In this document: positions 8,506-18,195 of the stretch, one piece after another
Layout: each line of letters begins with the position of its first letter
Position numbering within the stretch: position 1 is the first letter of the stretch
Source: Oscillatoria princeps RMCB-10
GTDB lineage: Bacteria; Cyanobacteriota; Cyanobacteriia; Cyanobacteriales; Oscillatoriaceae
Assembly (NCBI GenBank): GCA_019359235.1
Contig: JAHHHT010000002.1
Span: 1-64,000 of the forward strand
DNA length: 64,000 nucleotides
Direction: 5' to 3'
Notes under the pieces: generated by a model
The model's input: only the letters and a program-made list of their open reading frames with translations
Told to the model about the DNA's origin: nothing
Database searches by the model: none
Made by a program: the position numbers and the translations under genes

Positions 8506-9249
8506 TCACTGCGGTAAGTCGCCAAAGCTTTCCCGATAGCGAGCGAGAAGAGCCTCCATTTCTTCCCGCCGCCGGCGCTCTTGCTCGGCGAGTTCTTCCG
8601 CTTGCTGTCGCGCTAGGCGCTCCTGTTCGGCGCGTTCCTCCGCCTGCTGTCGCGCGAGAGTTTCCTGGCGCAGCGCCTCCACTAGCTCGGTAGGAATCAG
8701 CAATTTATCGCCGGTATCCTCCCGGTAAAAGGCAATCAGTTTGTCCTCCACGGCTAAACGCAGTTGCAGCGGGATACTGCGACTGTCTGTAATGGGTTCG
8801 TAAGTTTCTCCTCGCAGGCGATAACCCCGCAATTTTTCTTCAACCCACTCGCCTTTGGGGTCAAACAGCCAGTATTCCTTTACCTCTAATTGCTCGTACA
8901 GGTCTTTTTTGGAAATTCTATCCTGTTCTTCAGTGCCCTTTGATGTCATCTCAAAGATGACTGCCGGCACTTGTCCTTCCTCCCAAATTTTGTAATTGTC
9001 CCGCCCTCCGGGGGCGACATCAAAAATCACCATCACGTCGGGGGCTACTCGCAATTTGGGGAAGCCCTGGGAGTAGTAAAGGAACTGGTTGCCCAGAACA
9101 GTCGCCTGACGCCCTGCTAGGTATTGTTTGAGGACTTCTAGGGCTGTCAGTAATGCATACAAGTGGTCATAAGTTTCGGCCACGGGTTCACCATCCGCAC
9201 TGGGGTAGAAGACTTCGGTTTTTTGGGTTGGGGGTAAAATGGCAGTCAT
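8506..9249 (-). CDS. Uma2 family (DUF820) putative endonuclease with C-terminal coiled coil
   Basis: Uma2 proteins have a PD-(D/E)xK nuclease fold and are hugely expanded in cyanobacteria; their biological role is not settled. Here the fold motifs are visible: LRVAPDVMVIFDV, VPAVIFEMTSKGTEEQDR and YEQLEVKEYWLFDP. From about residue 185 a charged coiled coil rich in RQQAEERAEQERLA repeats follows, a common appendage in this family. Length is 247 residues. The ATG at 9249 is the first start. It stands alone between two repeat-rich spacers. Confidence 0.9.
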   Translation of the reverse strand: MTAILPPTQKTEVFYPSADGEPVAETYDHLYALLTALEVLKQYLAGRQATVLGNQFLYYSQGFPKLRVAPDVMVIFDVAPGGRDNYKIWEEGQVPAVIFEMTSKGTEEQDRISKKDLYEQLEVKEYWLFDPKGEWVEEKLRGYRLRGETYEPITDSRSIPLQLRLAVEDKLIAFYREDTGDKLLIPTELVEALRQETLARQQAEERAEQERLARQQAEELAEQERRRREEMEALLARYRESFGDLPQ

Positions 9250-9280
9250 ATTTAGGCCGGGGAAGAGATTATAAGTCTAT

Positions 9281-9488
9281 TATATAACCAAAGTGGCTAC
9301 CTACAAGTCTAAGCATCTATATCCCCCCAAACCCCCCTTAAAAAGGGGGGCTTTGAGAATGTCCCCCCCCTTTTTAAGGGGGGGCTAGGGGGGGGATCTC
9401 ATCCCCTCGTTCCCCTCGTTCCCAGGCTCTGCCTGGGAACGCCGTGAAAGGAGGCTCTGCCTCCTTAAGTAGCAACTTGGGTTATATA
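9281..9488. repeat. MITE-like element, family A copy 1
   Basis: The ends are inverted repeats: TATATAACCAAAGTGGCTAC (9281-9300) and GTAGCAACTTGGGTTATATA (9469-9488), matching at 18 of 20 positions. The interior has C-rich and G-rich blocks that pair with each other, a TTCCCAGGCTCTGCCTGGGAA hairpin and no open frame. A second copy with the same termini lies at 16245-16418. The 208-base size and lack of coding capacity fit a non-autonomous element. Confidence 0.75.
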
Positions 9489-9881
9489 CTTTTCGCGCTG
9501 CCTTTTGTTCGTGGTATTGAAATGAACCGGCACCGTGAAGGAGCGCCAAGGGAAGAGAGAAAAAGTCTGAAAATTTTATTGCGCAGGGGTTGACAGAAGC
9601 CGGCAGCTTGCGCTATCTTAGTAGTGTGGGAAAAGGTGCCGGCATATAAGGTGGCCGGCAGGTGGGGAGAGAAGCTATTAAGACCGACTCTGACTTGAAA
9701 AGGTTTGTAGTAGGGCTTTAGCCATACGGGCTCCTTTGCCGCCGGCAAAGTGCCTAAGAAACCGGCTTTCTTGTGCTGGGGAAGCGGATATGTAATGACA
9801 CACGACCTGTAGGGCCGGCCCGCGTGGCCGCCCCCATTTTCTGCCGGCTTCAATAAACAATCTCCCATATCTCCCCGCAAC
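9489..9881. other. Spacer between MITE-like element and the TPR-CHAT gene
   Basis: About 390 bases downstream of the TPR-CHAT stop codon hold no gene I can support. Open frames here lack ribosome binding sites and recognisable content. Fragments of the GAAACCGG(C/G)TTTC palindrome occur near 9757. Confidence 0.5.
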
Positions 9882-12800
9882 TCACCGCCAATCCCCTTGT
9901 AAAGTAAACGCCGCCCAGAAATAAGGAGATTTCCATTTGTCCTGTTTCCACATTTCCAGCTGCGCCTGTCGCAGGGCTTGCGCCACCGGCATCCCTTGTG
10001 ATAGCATTTTTGTGTAGAAACTCGACATCAAGGCGGCGGTCGCATCGTCGTCCACACTCCACAAAGATACCACCAGGCGGGGAGTGCCGGCATACATGAA
10101 ACCGCGAGTCAATCCGACCAAACCTTCGCCGCGCACGGAACCTCCCAAGCCGGTTTGACAGGCGGAAAGCACGACAACTTGGGCGTTTAAACTGAGGTTG
10201 AAAATGTCGTGCAGGCGCAGGAAGCCATCCACAAGATTGCCCTTTTTGTCTACTAGGGAAAGCAACACGCCCGACAGTTCTGGGGCGCTGCTGCTGGCAA
10301 ACCCGTGGGTGGCGAAATGCACGGCGCGGTACTGGGTTAAGTCGGTGTTGTTTAGGGTTGTGCGAGAGGCGTCAAAATCAAACGCTTGCATGGTTTGTGG
10401 TTTGGGGGCTAAAGCGAGAATGGCTTCCGCTTCTTTGCGGGTGCCGGTGAGGCGGGGAATCGGGTGTTTGATGCCAACTGAATCGGCGGAACGGCTTATT
10501 ATAAAGGTAAATAAGCCACCGCGCCCGCCGCCATCTGTAGGGGCGGTGCCCCCGTGCCCGCCCCTGCCGGTGACGCGGGAGTCGTCGGGTTCAAATACTG
10601 GATCGGCTATGAGGGCGACGGTTTTGGGGGCGGGTTGCCGTGGGGAGTCTTGTCGCAAAATCGCCAGGGTAGAGGCGGAAGGCAGGTTGATGATTTCGTG
10701 GTCTACTAATAGCGGGGTTAAATCGTTTGGGGCGGGCGCGGGGGTAGGGGCGGGCGCGGGTGCCGGTAGTGCGGAAAAGGGGATGTAATTCAAGACGCCA
10801 TCGGGAACGATGAGCAGGCGTTTTCCGGCGAGTTTATCGGCAACCTGCCCCAGCAGCATTTGACTGAGTTTGGTAACGGATGCGTTAACTTTGGGAATGT
10901 CGGGAGTGACGATTAAATTGCGACTCTCGCCGCGATAGGCGGGATTTTGCATCAGCTGGTAGAAGGGATCGGCAACCTTTTCGATTTCAGCACGGGGGGG
11001 AAGTTCGTATGCGGTTAAACTGTCGGGAGTGACTGCCCAAAGGAAACTGCGATCTTTGCCGAGGGAGTATTGCAGCAGTAAGGTGTCTTTGTCGAGTAGC
11101 TGTTGCTGAACTTGTTCTGCGGTTAGGGGTTGGGGTTGGGTGAGGGCGGCGTAGCGGGGGCTAGTTTTGCGAATTTCTGCTCTGAGTTCATCGAGTTCTC
11201 GCAGCAGGTTATCGAGTTCTTGTTTAATGGCGGTTTCTTGCTGTTCTGTGTGTTCGCCGGAAAACAATTCCATCTGGCGCGTGGCGGTGGCGTCGATGCG
11301 CTGCTGCAAGTTGCTTTCTTTTGAGCGCAGTTCGGGGGTGATGCCTTGACGGATGTCAGCTTTGGCTTCGGTGAGAAGTTCTAGGAGGGTGCGGGCGCGG
11401 GCGCGTTCGCTGGCGTTGAAGGCTTTGAGGTCGTATCCTTTGTTGGGGGTTTGCCGGTGGAGTTCCATCAGCAAGTCGATGTAGAACTCGTAATAATTCT
11501 GGTTTTGAGCGAAGTAGGACTGCCGCAGCTTCTCGCTGTCGATTTTGGTGCGCAGGTCTTCGATAATGGCAATGGCGGCTTCCATGTCAGTCAGGGCTTC
11601 GGTGAGGTTGCCCTGCTTGCGCTTGGCGACAGCGAGATTGCTGAGGGTGACTGCTTCCTCTTCCTTCTCCCCCACAAGCCGTGCCAGGGGCAGGGATTGG
11701 CTGTAGTAGTCCAGGGCTTTTTGCTTGTCCCCCAGGTCGTCGTAAACCAGGCCCATATTGTTGAGGGTGGCGGCTTCCCCTGCCTTATCCCCCACTTGCC
11801 GTCTCAGGGGCAGGGATTGGTTGAAGTAGTCCAGGGCTTTTTGCTTGTCCCCCAGGGCGTTGTAAACCGCGCCAATATTATTGAGGGTGGCGGCTTCCCC
11901 TGCCTTGTCCCCCACAAGCCGTGTCAGGGGCAGGGATTGGCTGTAGTAGTCCAGGGCTTTTTGCTTGTCCCCCAGGTCGTCGTAAACCAGGCCCATATTG
12001 TTGAGGGTGGCGGCTTCCTGTGCCTTGTCCCCCACAAGCCGTGTCAGGGGCAGGGATTGGCTGTAGTAGTCCAGCGCCCTTTGCTTGTCCCCCAGGGCGT
12101 CATAAACCCCGCCAATATTGGTGAGGGTGGTGGCTTCCCCTGCCTTGTCCCCCACAAGCCGCAACAGGGGCAGGGATTGGTTGAAGTAGTCCAGCGCCTT
12201 TTGCTTGTCCCCCAGGTCGGAGTAAACCGCGCCAATATTATTGAGGGTGGCGGCTTCCTGTGCCTTGTCCCCCACAAGCCGTGTCAGGGGCAGGGATTGG
12301 TTGAAGTAGTCCAGCGCCTTTTGCTTGTCCCCCAGGGCGTTGTAAACCGCGCCAATATTGGTGAGGGTGGTGGCTTCCCCTGCCTTGTCCCCCACAAGCC
12401 GTGTCAGGGGCAGGGATTGGCTGTAGTAGTCCAGCGCCCTTTGCTTGTCCCCCAGGTCGGAGTAAACCATGCCGATATTGTTGAGGGTGCCGGCTTCCCG
12501 TGCCTTGTCCCCCACTTGCCGGAACAGGGGCAGGGATTGGCTGAGGTAGGCCAGCGCCTTTTGCTTGTCCCCCAGGTCGGAGTAAACCCCGCCAATATTG
12601 TTGAGGGTGACGGCTTCCTGTCCCTTGTCCCCCACAAGCCGTGTCAGGGGCAGGGATTGGCTGTAGTAGTCCAGGGCTTTTTGCTTGTCCCCCAGGGAGG
12701 AGTAAATCGCGCCAATACCGGTGAGGGTGGCGGCTTCCCCTGCTTTCTCCCCCACTTGCCGGAAGAGGGGCAGGGATTGGTTCAAGCAGTCCAGCGCCTT

Positions 12801-13274
12801 TTGCTTGTCCCCCAGGTCGTTGTAAACCCCGCCAATATTGTTGAGGGTGGCGGCTTCCCCTGCTTTCTCCCCCACTTGCCGGAAGAGGGGCAGGGATTGG
12901 CTGTAGTAGTCCAGCGCCTTTTGCTGGTCCCCTAGGTCGGAGTAAACCCGGCCCATCCCAAGCAGTGTCAGGGCTTCTCTTCCTGCATCCCCTGCGGCGC
13001 GGTACAGTTGGCGGGCAGCTTCCCACTTTTCCAAAGCCGCCCGTAAAGTTTCTGCCGTTCCCTGCTCAAACAGTTGCCCCCCCTCTAGCAACAGTCTGTC
13101 CGCTTCTGGACTGCTGCTATTTTGAGCAATCCTGCCATCCGCCTCTATGTCGGCTGCCAAAAGCCACCGCTCCCCACCGGCAGCACCGGCAACCGCCGGA
13201 CTTGACCCCAGCAGCAGACTGACGGATACCGCAAACCACCGGCAGCCGAATCCCGCAAACCACCCACGCGCCAT
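9882..13274 (-). CDS. Exported TPR-CHAT domain protease-like protein
   Basis: The 1130-residue protein begins with a Sec-type signal peptide ([19 protein letters not shown]). About 12 tetratricopeptide units of 40 residues follow (residues ~90-560), each with (A/K)[11 protein letters not shown] and EA(A/V)TLNNIG, a kinesin-light-chain-like pattern for protein binding. A helical linker leads into a C-terminal CHAT domain (~residues 770-1130), a caspase relative. The catalytic His (VHFATHGFA) and Cys ([10 protein letters not shown]) are both present, so it could be an active cysteine protease. CHAT-TPR proteins are frequent in cyanobacteria; in other bacteria relatives act in CRISPR-linked and other defence cascades. 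A divergent caspase-like gene starts about 590 bases from its start, suggesting a joint role, which is inference. Confidence 0.94.
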   Translation of the reverse strand: MARGWFAGFGCRWFAVSVSLLLGSSPAVAGAAGGERWLLAADIEADGRIAQNSSSPEADRLLLEGGQLFEQGTAETLRAALEKWEAARQLYRAAGDAGREALTLLGMGRVYSDLGDQQKALDYYSQSLPLFRQVGEKAGEAATLNNIGGVYNDLGDKQKALDCLNQSLPLFRQVGEKAGEAATLTGIGAIYSSLGDKQKALDYYSQSLPLTRLVGDKGQEAVTLNNIGGVYSDLGDKQKALAYLSQSLPLFRQVGDKAREAGTLNNIGMVYSDLGDKQRALDYYSQSLPLTRLVGDKAGEATTLTNIGAVYNALGDKQKALDYFNQSLPLTRLVGDKAQEAATLNNIGAVYSDLGDKQKALDYFNQSLPLLRLVGDKAGEATTLTNIGGVYDALGDKQRALDYYSQSLPLTRLVGDKAQEAATLNNMGLVYDDLGDKQKALDYYSQSLPLTRLVGDKAGEAATLNNIGAVYNALGDKQKALDYFNQSLPLRRQVGDKAGEAATLNNMGLVYDDLGDKQKALDYYSQSLPLARLVGEKEEEAVTLSNLAVAKRKQGNLTEALTDMEAAIAIIEDLRTKIDSEKLRQSYFAQNQNYYEFYIDLLMELHRQTPNKGYDLKAFNASERARARTLLELLTEAKADIRQGITPELRSKESNLQQRIDATATRQMELFSGEHTEQQETAIKQELDNLLRELDELRAEIRKTSPRYAALTQPQPLTAEQVQQQLLDKDTLLLQYSLGKDRSFLWAVTPDSLTAYELPPRAEIEKVADPFYQLMQNPAYRGESRNLIVTPDIPKVNASVTKLSQMLLGQVADKLAGKRLLIVPDGVLNYIPFSALPAPAPAPTPAPAPNDLTPLLVDHEIINLPSASTLAILRQDSPRQPAPKTVALIADPVFEPDDSRVTGRGGHGGTAPTDGGGRGGLFTFIISRSADSVGIKHPIPRLTGTRKEAEAILALAPKPQTMQAFDFDASRTTLNNTDLTQYRAVHFATHGFASSSAPELSGVLLSLVDKKGNLVDGFLRLHDIFNLSLNAQVVVLSACQTGLGGSVRGEGLVGLTRGFMYAGTPRLVVSLWSVDDDATAALMSSFYTKMLSQGMPVAQALRQAQLEMWKQDKWKSPYFWAAFTLQGDWR
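11670..12960 (-). repeat. Array of near-identical 120-bp TPR-coding repeats
   Basis: Eleven consecutive 120-base units encode the TPRs of the CHAT protein. They differ at only a few bases each; for example TTTTGCTTGTCCCCCAGG recurs every 120 bases. Such DNA-level identity, beyond that needed for the protein, points to recent amplification or gene conversion. The opposite strand stays open across the array as a by-product. Confidence 0.9.
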
Positions 13275-13493
13275 AAGTGTTCTAAAGAAACGTTTAACCC
13301 AGCTCTAGCTTAGGGCTTTGCCTTCCCCCAGAGTCAAACTCTTATAATTTTTTAAGCTTTCCTGAGAGAACAGGGGAAATTTTTGTGGTAAAAGTTGATA
13401 GCGTAAGTGAATTGCCCTGCCCCGTCCCTGTCTCTCGCCTTAGCCTTATGATGGGGCTTAGTGAAGTCTTACCGATTGACTGGAGTTTTAACG

Positions 13494-13703
13494 ATGGTTT
13501 CAGGAGAACTGCTAGACACCCTGCAAGGGCTAACCCGTGCGGATCAACTCTATATTATGCAGGTTTTGATATCACAGTTAGCCCGAGAAGAGGCTGACCT
13601 GATCAAACCCGAGCAATCCTACCCTGTTTGGTCGCCTTATGATGCTTTTGAAGCAGCAAATACCATGCTAGAAGTCCTGCAAGCGGATAAAACTGAACGG
13701 TAG
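13494..13703 (+). CDS. Small conserved protein, possible antitoxin
   Basis: A 69-residue protein starts at ATG 13494, with GGAG eight bases upstream; an upstream GTG in frame at 13461 is less likely. Its ordered pattern, LLDTLQGLTRADQLYIMQVL then EEADLIKPEQSYPVWSPYDAFEAA, resembles short cyanobacterial proteins that have an N-terminal helical segment like a toxin-antitoxin antitoxin and a conserved YPVWSPYDAFEAA tail. No toxin gene follows directly: the next gene is the caspase-like protein 160 bases downstream. Function not assigned; antitoxin is a guess. Confidence 0.7.
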   Translation: MVSGELLDTLQGLTRADQLYIMQVLISQLAREEADLIKPEQSYPVWSPYDAFEAANTMLEVLQADKTER

Positions 13704-13753
13704 CCCCCACCTATTTGGAATCGAGGCGGTTAAACTCCCGAATATACAGCCCC

Positions 13754-13794
13754 AAGTCCGCGAAGCGGACTTTTAAACCCGCGCAGGCGGGTTT
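13754..13794. repeat. Double hairpin repeat
   Basis: Two adjacent perfect hairpins, AAGTCCGCgaaGCGGACTT (13754-13772) and an AAACCCGC/GCGGGTTT stem (13775-13794), lie between the small gene and the caspase gene. Such GC-rich twin hairpins are common dispersed repeats in cyanobacterial intergenic DNA; they could also terminate the upstream transcript. Confidence 0.7.
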
Positions 13795-13866
13795 CGTCTG
13801 TATAGCCGCGATTTCCAATCGCCCGGTATCTAGAACTCAAACAGCTATGCTCAACTAATATACCCC

Positions 13867-16122
13867 ATGACAGACATCAACCGCCGGCATTTCCTCCAAA
13901 GCGCAGGAGCCTTCCTAGCCGCCCTCGGATGGAGCAAATTCGACATCCAGCACCAAGCCCTGCGCTACGCCAAAGTTCTCGCTCAAAGTACCCCTCGCAA
14001 ACTCGCGCTCCTGATAGGAATCAATAACTACCAGCCCACCGGCATTCCTCCCCTAAAAGGCTGCGAGACAGACGTAGAATTGCAGCGAGAGCTGCTGGTA
14101 AACCGCTTCGGTTTCAATCCCAAAGACATTCTAACCGTCACCGGCAGCACCCAAATCAAACCCACCCGCGCCGGAATTCTCCAAGCAGTAGAAGAACACT
14201 TAATCAAACAAGCAAAACCCGGAGATGTCGCTGTCCTTCACTTTTCCGGACACGGCTCGCAAGTGATTAACCCCTACAATCCCTCAGGCGACGAGCGCCA
14301 AAAGCTCAACAGCATTTTCGTCCCCAGCGACCGCACCAAATCCCAAGCCGGCACCGAAGAAACCGTTTCCGATATCATGGGCGCAACGCTCTTCCTCTGG
14401 ATGTCAGCCACCAGCACAGAAAACCTCACTGTTGTCCTGGACAGCTGCCATTCCGGAGGCGGAAAACGGGGGAATTTAACCATTCGAGCCATCGGCGGCG
14501 GCGAGTATCCCTGCGCAGAGGAAAAAGAGTATCACCGGCAGTGGCTCTCCAAACTGGGACTCTCCCAAGAAAAGTTTATCGAAGAGCGAAACCGAGGCGT
14601 AGCCAAAGGAATTGTCATCGCCTCCGCCGCCGCCAATCAATACGCCGCAGACACGCCCTTTGACGGATTTGATGCTGGCGCTTTTACCTACACTCTAACA
14701 CAATATCTGTGGCAGCAAACCGGCAACCGCGCCGCCGAAACTGTCCTGGCAAATGTCTCTCGCACCACGGCACGCATTTCCTCAACTCAGCAAAGTCCAG
14801 AAATCGAAGCCAAACCGGCAAGCAACAACCAAACCCAACCAACTTACTTCCTCACCGCGCCCACACCCCCCGCAGAAGCCGTGATTCGCTCCGCCGCCGG
14901 CAAACAAGTCGAATTTTGGCTGGGAGGGATAGATCCGCAGTCCTTTGCAGCCTTTAATAAAGATTCCGTATTTGCTATAATAGACAGACAGGGACAGCCG
15001 CAAGGACTTATCCAGCTAGAGTCCCGCCAGGGGTTGCTGGCGCGGGGAAAAGTGGTAGAATTAAAACAGGAGCAACTGCTGCAACCGGGGGCGCTATTGC
15101 AGGAACAGGCGAGAGCCATTCCCAGCGATTTGAAACTCCGCATCGGACTGGATGAGTCCTTGGGTAGCGAATTAAATGCAGCCAGAGAAGCCCTCGCCAA
15201 ACTCGACCGGCTCGAACCCCTTCCTTTGGGTCAAACACAAGTCGAGTACATTTTTGGTAGAATGACAGAAGCGCTGCGCCAAAAGTTAGCGCAAAAGTTA
15301 GCAAAAGCCGATGTTTCCGATATACCGCCGGCGGGGAGTTTGGGGCTGTACGCGCCCGGATTGGATTTAATTCCCGGTTCCTTTGGCGCAGCGGGAGAAA
15401 CCGTCGCGCCGGCAATCGCTCGCCTCAAATCGAAATTCCGCTCCCTGCTGGCGGTGAGAATTGTCAAACTCACCCTCAATGCAGAATCCTCTCGCCTGAA
15501 TGTCGCCGCCTCCATAAAAGTTATCCAGGTTACAGAAACCCAGTTCGCCGCCACTGCTTTCACCCCCCGCAACCTAACTAAAACTGATAGCGCCCCTCCC
15601 CCAATTTCCAAAGCAATTCAGGTGGTGGGGGGGATTCCGCAACTTCCCATCGGAGTCGGGGTTCAGTGTCAAGTTGAAAATCGAGAAAAGCGGGATTTGT
15701 ACTTGACTTTGCTGGTGATTGACCCCACGGGAGAGTTGGCGGTGGTGTTTCCAAATAGCTGGACTGCCGGTGTTGACGCCGCGCTAGTCAGAGCGGGGGA
15801 AACGCGACAAATTCCTGACCCGGATCGAGATGCGTTTAAACTGACTGTAGGGGAGCCGGTGGGAACATCGGAAGTTTTGGTAATTGCGAGTTTATCGCCT
15901 TTGCGCGAGTCGCTGCAGCGTTTGCAAACTATCGCTGCCGGTAGAGCAATACAATCAGGAATTTTGACTCTGGATGAGGAGTCTGTTTCTGCTGCTGACA
16001 GTTTCCTAGCTGATATTGATGTGAGGAGTCGCAATTTGGTTGTTTCTTTCAACCCCAATTCCCGCGCGGCGGGGACTCAACAGTTAGCCGCGCTGTCAAT
16101 TACTTTTGGGGTGAGCCGGTGA
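13867..16122 (+). CDS. Caspase family (peptidase C14, orthocaspase-like) protein with DUF4384
   Basis: The 751-residue protein starts with a Tat-like signal (NRRHFLQSAGAFLAALG), suggesting export in folded form. The p20 caspase domain spans ~residues 40-310: strand LALLIGINNYQP, catalytic His in LHFSGHGSQV and catalytic Cys in VVLDSCHSGGG are all intact, so an active protease with basic-residue preference is plausible. A middle region of ~200 residues is poorly conserved. The C-terminal part (~590-700), with LLVIDPTGELAVVFPN and IPDPDRDAFKLTVGEP, fits DUF4384, a domain often attached to exported caspases and kinases. The next gene upstream of the small antitoxin-like gene is the divergent TPR-CHAT protein. 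Substrate unknown. Confidence 0.93.
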   Translation: MTDINRRHFLQSAGAFLAALGWSKFDIQHQALRYAKVLAQSTPRKLALLIGINNYQPTGIPPLKGCETDVELQRELLVNRFGFNPKDILTVTGSTQIKPTRAGILQAVEEHLIKQAKPGDVAVLHFSGHGSQVINPYNPSGDERQKLNSIFVPSDRTKSQAGTEETVSDIMGATLFLWMSATSTENLTVVLDSCHSGGGKRGNLTIRAIGGGEYPCAEEKEYHRQWLSKLGLSQEKFIEERNRGVAKGIVIASAAANQYAADTPFDGFDAGAFTYTLTQYLWQQTGNRAAETVLANVSRTTARISSTQQSPEIEAKPASNNQTQPTYFLTAPTPPAEAVIRSAAGKQVEFWLGGIDPQSFAAFNKDSVFAIIDRQGQPQGLIQLESRQGLLARGKVVELKQEQLLQPGALLQEQARAIPSDLKLRIGLDESLGSELNAAREALAKLDRLEPLPLGQTQVEYIFGRMTEALRQKLAQKLAKADVSDIPPAGSLGLYAPGLDLIPGSFGAAGETVAPAIARLKSKFRSLLAVRIVKLTLNAESSRLNVAASIKVIQVTETQFAATAFTPRNLTKTDSAPPPISKAIQVVGGIPQLPIGVGVQCQVENREKRDLYLTLLVIDPTGELAVVFPNSWTAGVDAALVRAGETRQIPDPDRDAFKLTVGEPVGTSEVLVIASLSPLRESLQRLQTIAAGRAIQSGILTLDEESVSAADSFLADIDVRSRNLVVSFNPNSRAAGTQQLAALSITFGVSR

Positions 16123-16244
16123 ACTTATAGCGGCTGTCAGTTGGATGAACTATGGCCCAGAAACCCGGAAGGGGCGGTCTCCGTGTGCCGCACCGCCCCT
16201 ACGCTCACCGGGTTTCTCAGTACCTCACAAACGATGAGAAACGC

Positions 16245-16418
16245 TATACAACCCAAGTTGCTACTGACCTGTGAGTCAGATGAGATCCCCCCCTAGCCGG
16301 GGCGGGCACGGGGGCACCGCCCCTACAAAGGGGGGGAAATCCTCAAAGCCCCCCTTTAAAAGGGGGGTTTGGGGGGATCTAGAGGTTTAGACTTGTAGGT
16401 AGCAACTTGAGTTATATA
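16245..16418. repeat. MITE-like element, family A copy 2
   Basis: Terminal inverted repeats TATACAACCCAAGTTGCTAC (16245-16264) and GTAGCAACTTGAGTTATATA (16399-16418) match at 18 of 20 positions and are nearly identical to those of the element at 9281-9488. The 174-base interior contains C/G-rich blocks that fold back (around 16285-16380). No coding capacity. Confidence 0.78.
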
Positions 16419-16712
16419 CCACCTATTTTGGATTTTGGATTTTGGATTTTTTGCTACTTTCCTGGCTCTAGCCTCTATCTGTAGGGTGGGGAACGCGCGG
16501 TTCGTAACCGGCACCACACCACATTAAACGTCGCTGCGTAAGTCCTGTATGAAAAACCCTATAAAGTCAGCCAGGCGCAGGCTCCCACCTGACTGAGTGA
16601 GAAAACCTACTGGCTGGCGACGCCCTCACCGGCGGCGGCTGTGCGGTGGGGTCCGGAAGTGAAACAAAATCGCTTAAGATGGCACTAACCAATCTTGTCC
16701 AAGTCAAACAGC
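16419..16712. other. Spacer upstream of corA
   Basis: Contains short direct repeats of the GGATTTT type (16428-16450) and one isolated end of the GGACTTACGCA element (CTGCGTAAGTCC, about 16528-16539). The rest of the 16123-16712 spacer shows the AGAAACCCGG/CCGGGTTTCT pair (about 16150-16215) and nothing coding. Confidence 0.5.
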
Positions 16713-17882
16713 ATGGTAGAAAACCGCTTTCCGCCTTCCCGACTCCCCGCCAAACCCGCCGACGAAGAAGAGGACTACTTTGAATACTTCTATGACGAAC
16801 CGGGGAGTTCGCCGGGAACCCTCAGGCTTCCGCCAGACGCCTCACCGGCGACGATAGTCTTGATTGACTACAGCCAGACTAGCGCCACCCGCACGCATTT
16901 GGAGACGCCGACAGCCTGTCTTCCTTACCTGGATACCGAGTCGGTTTCTTGGGTGGATGTCATGGGTTTGGGCAATGAAGAGAATTGGCGTCAGCTGGGT
17001 CAAGTTTTCAAGTTGCACCCCCTCGTCCTAGAAGATATCGTCAACATTCCCCAGCGCCCTAAAGTGGAGGATTACGAAGACCATCTGCTGATTATTGCCC
17101 AGATGGTGATGCCAAAGGAAAGGAGTCGGGGCTTCTGGATTGAGCAAGTCAGTTTAATTTTAGGGAAACATTACCTGCTCACCGTGCAGGAGGAAGCCGA
17201 ACACGATTGCTTTAAGCCGGTGCGCGATCGCATTCGCGCCGGCAAGGGTACTATCCGCCAGCGAGGGCCAGATTACCTAGCCTACGCCCTTCTGGATTCA
17301 ATTGTCGATGGCTTTTTCCCCGTTCTGGAAGACTATGGCGAGCGCATTCAGGAATTAGAGGATGAAGTGGTGACTAACCCCACCCGCAACACGCAGGAAA
17401 AAATCTATCAAATCAGGCGGGAGTTGCTGGCTCTGCGCCGCGCAATTTGGCCGCAGCGGGATGCGATTAATACCCTGATCCGAGATGACAGCCCTTTGGT
17501 CAGTGCGGACGCGCGAATTTACCTGCGCGACTGTTACGACCACGCGGTTCAGGTTATGGATATGGTGGAAACCTACCGGGAACTGGCGAGCGGTTTGATG
17601 GATGTTTATCTATCTTCCATCAGCAATAAGATGAACGAGGTGATGAAGTTTCTCACGGTTATGTCCAGCATTTTTATCCCCTTAACCTTTATTGCTGGAA
17701 TCTACGGCATGAACTTCAATACGGAAAAATCTCCCTGGAATATGCCGGAACTGAACTGGTATTTGGGCTACCCGCTCTGCTGGGCTGTTATGATAACAGT
17801 TGCTGGCAGTCTGGTCTACTTTTTCAAGCGTCGCGGCTGGTTCGAGAACTTCTCCCCCATCCGGGATGACTTAAAAAGGTAG
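16713..17882 (+). CDS. corA: Magnesium/cobalt transporter CorA
   Basis: CorA is a pentameric inner-membrane channel for Mg2+, also passing Co2+ and Ni2+. The C-terminal signature GIYGMNF lies at the end of the first of two transmembrane helices, followed by YPLCWAVMITVAGSLVYFF as the second. The large N-terminal cytoplasmic part contains WVDVMGLGN and FKLHPLVLEDIVNIPQRPK, typical of the family, and a long helix region. The ATG at 16713 (389 residues) is preferred; an in-frame TTG lies 18 bases upstream and neither has a good ribosome binding site. As mgtE is interrupted in this genome, CorA may be a main magnesium route. Confidence 0.95.
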   Translation: MVENRFPPSRLPAKPADEEEDYFEYFYDEPGSSPGTLRLPPDASPATIVLIDYSQTSATRTHLETPTACLPYLDTESVSWVDVMGLGNEENWRQLGQVFKLHPLVLEDIVNIPQRPKVEDYEDHLLIIAQMVMPKERSRGFWIEQVSLILGKHYLLTVQEEAEHDCFKPVRDRIRAGKGTIRQRGPDYLAYALLDSIVDGFFPVLEDYGERIQELEDEVVTNPTRNTQEKIYQIRRELLALRRAIWPQRDAINTLIRDDSPLVSADARIYLRDCYDHAVQVMDMVETYRELASGLMDVYLSSISNKMNEVMKFLTVMSSIFIPLTFIAGIYGMNFNTEKSPWNMPELNWYLGYPLCWAVMITVAGSLVYFFKRRGWFENFSPIRDDLKR

Positions 17883-18195
17883 GTGCATTCATGCCGGCTT
17901 AGAGCTGATTTATCAAGTAATTGTTAAGCCCGCATGGTGCCAGAAACCGGGTTTCTTCAAGAAACCCGGTTTCTTCGCTCAGGGCCAGAAACTGTCCCTG
18001 AACCGGTTAAAATCCTCACCGGCAGCTCCAAATTCTGATGCGGGCGCTGGGGCTTCCGCCGGCGCGGTTTGGGGTGCCGGTGAAACCAAAAAACCGCACC
18101 GGCGTTCAGCTGGCTTGTCCGGGACACCCAACCAGGGTTCCAGATTCCCGCACAAACCACCCACAAACACTCGCTGTGCAATAAACTGGAAGTAA
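17883..18195. other. Spacer upstream of rnpB with palindromic repeat pair
   Basis: Holds the AGAAACCGGGTTTCT (17942-17956) / AGAAACCCGGTTTCT (17960-17974) pair, preceded by a GATTTATCAAGTAATTGTTAA segment that recurs near other copies. The rnpB promoter must lie in the second half; I could not identify it with confidence. Confidence 0.5.

Noticed and set aside
9482-9880. 132-codon reverse frame downstream of the CHAT gene
   Set aside because: No ribosome binding site, repeat-derived sequence at one end and no family resemblance.
11451-12935. 494-codon open frame on the forward strand
   Set aside because: It is the antisense of the TPR array in the CHAT gene; the 120-bp periodicity keeps it open. 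No start signal and no recognisable product.
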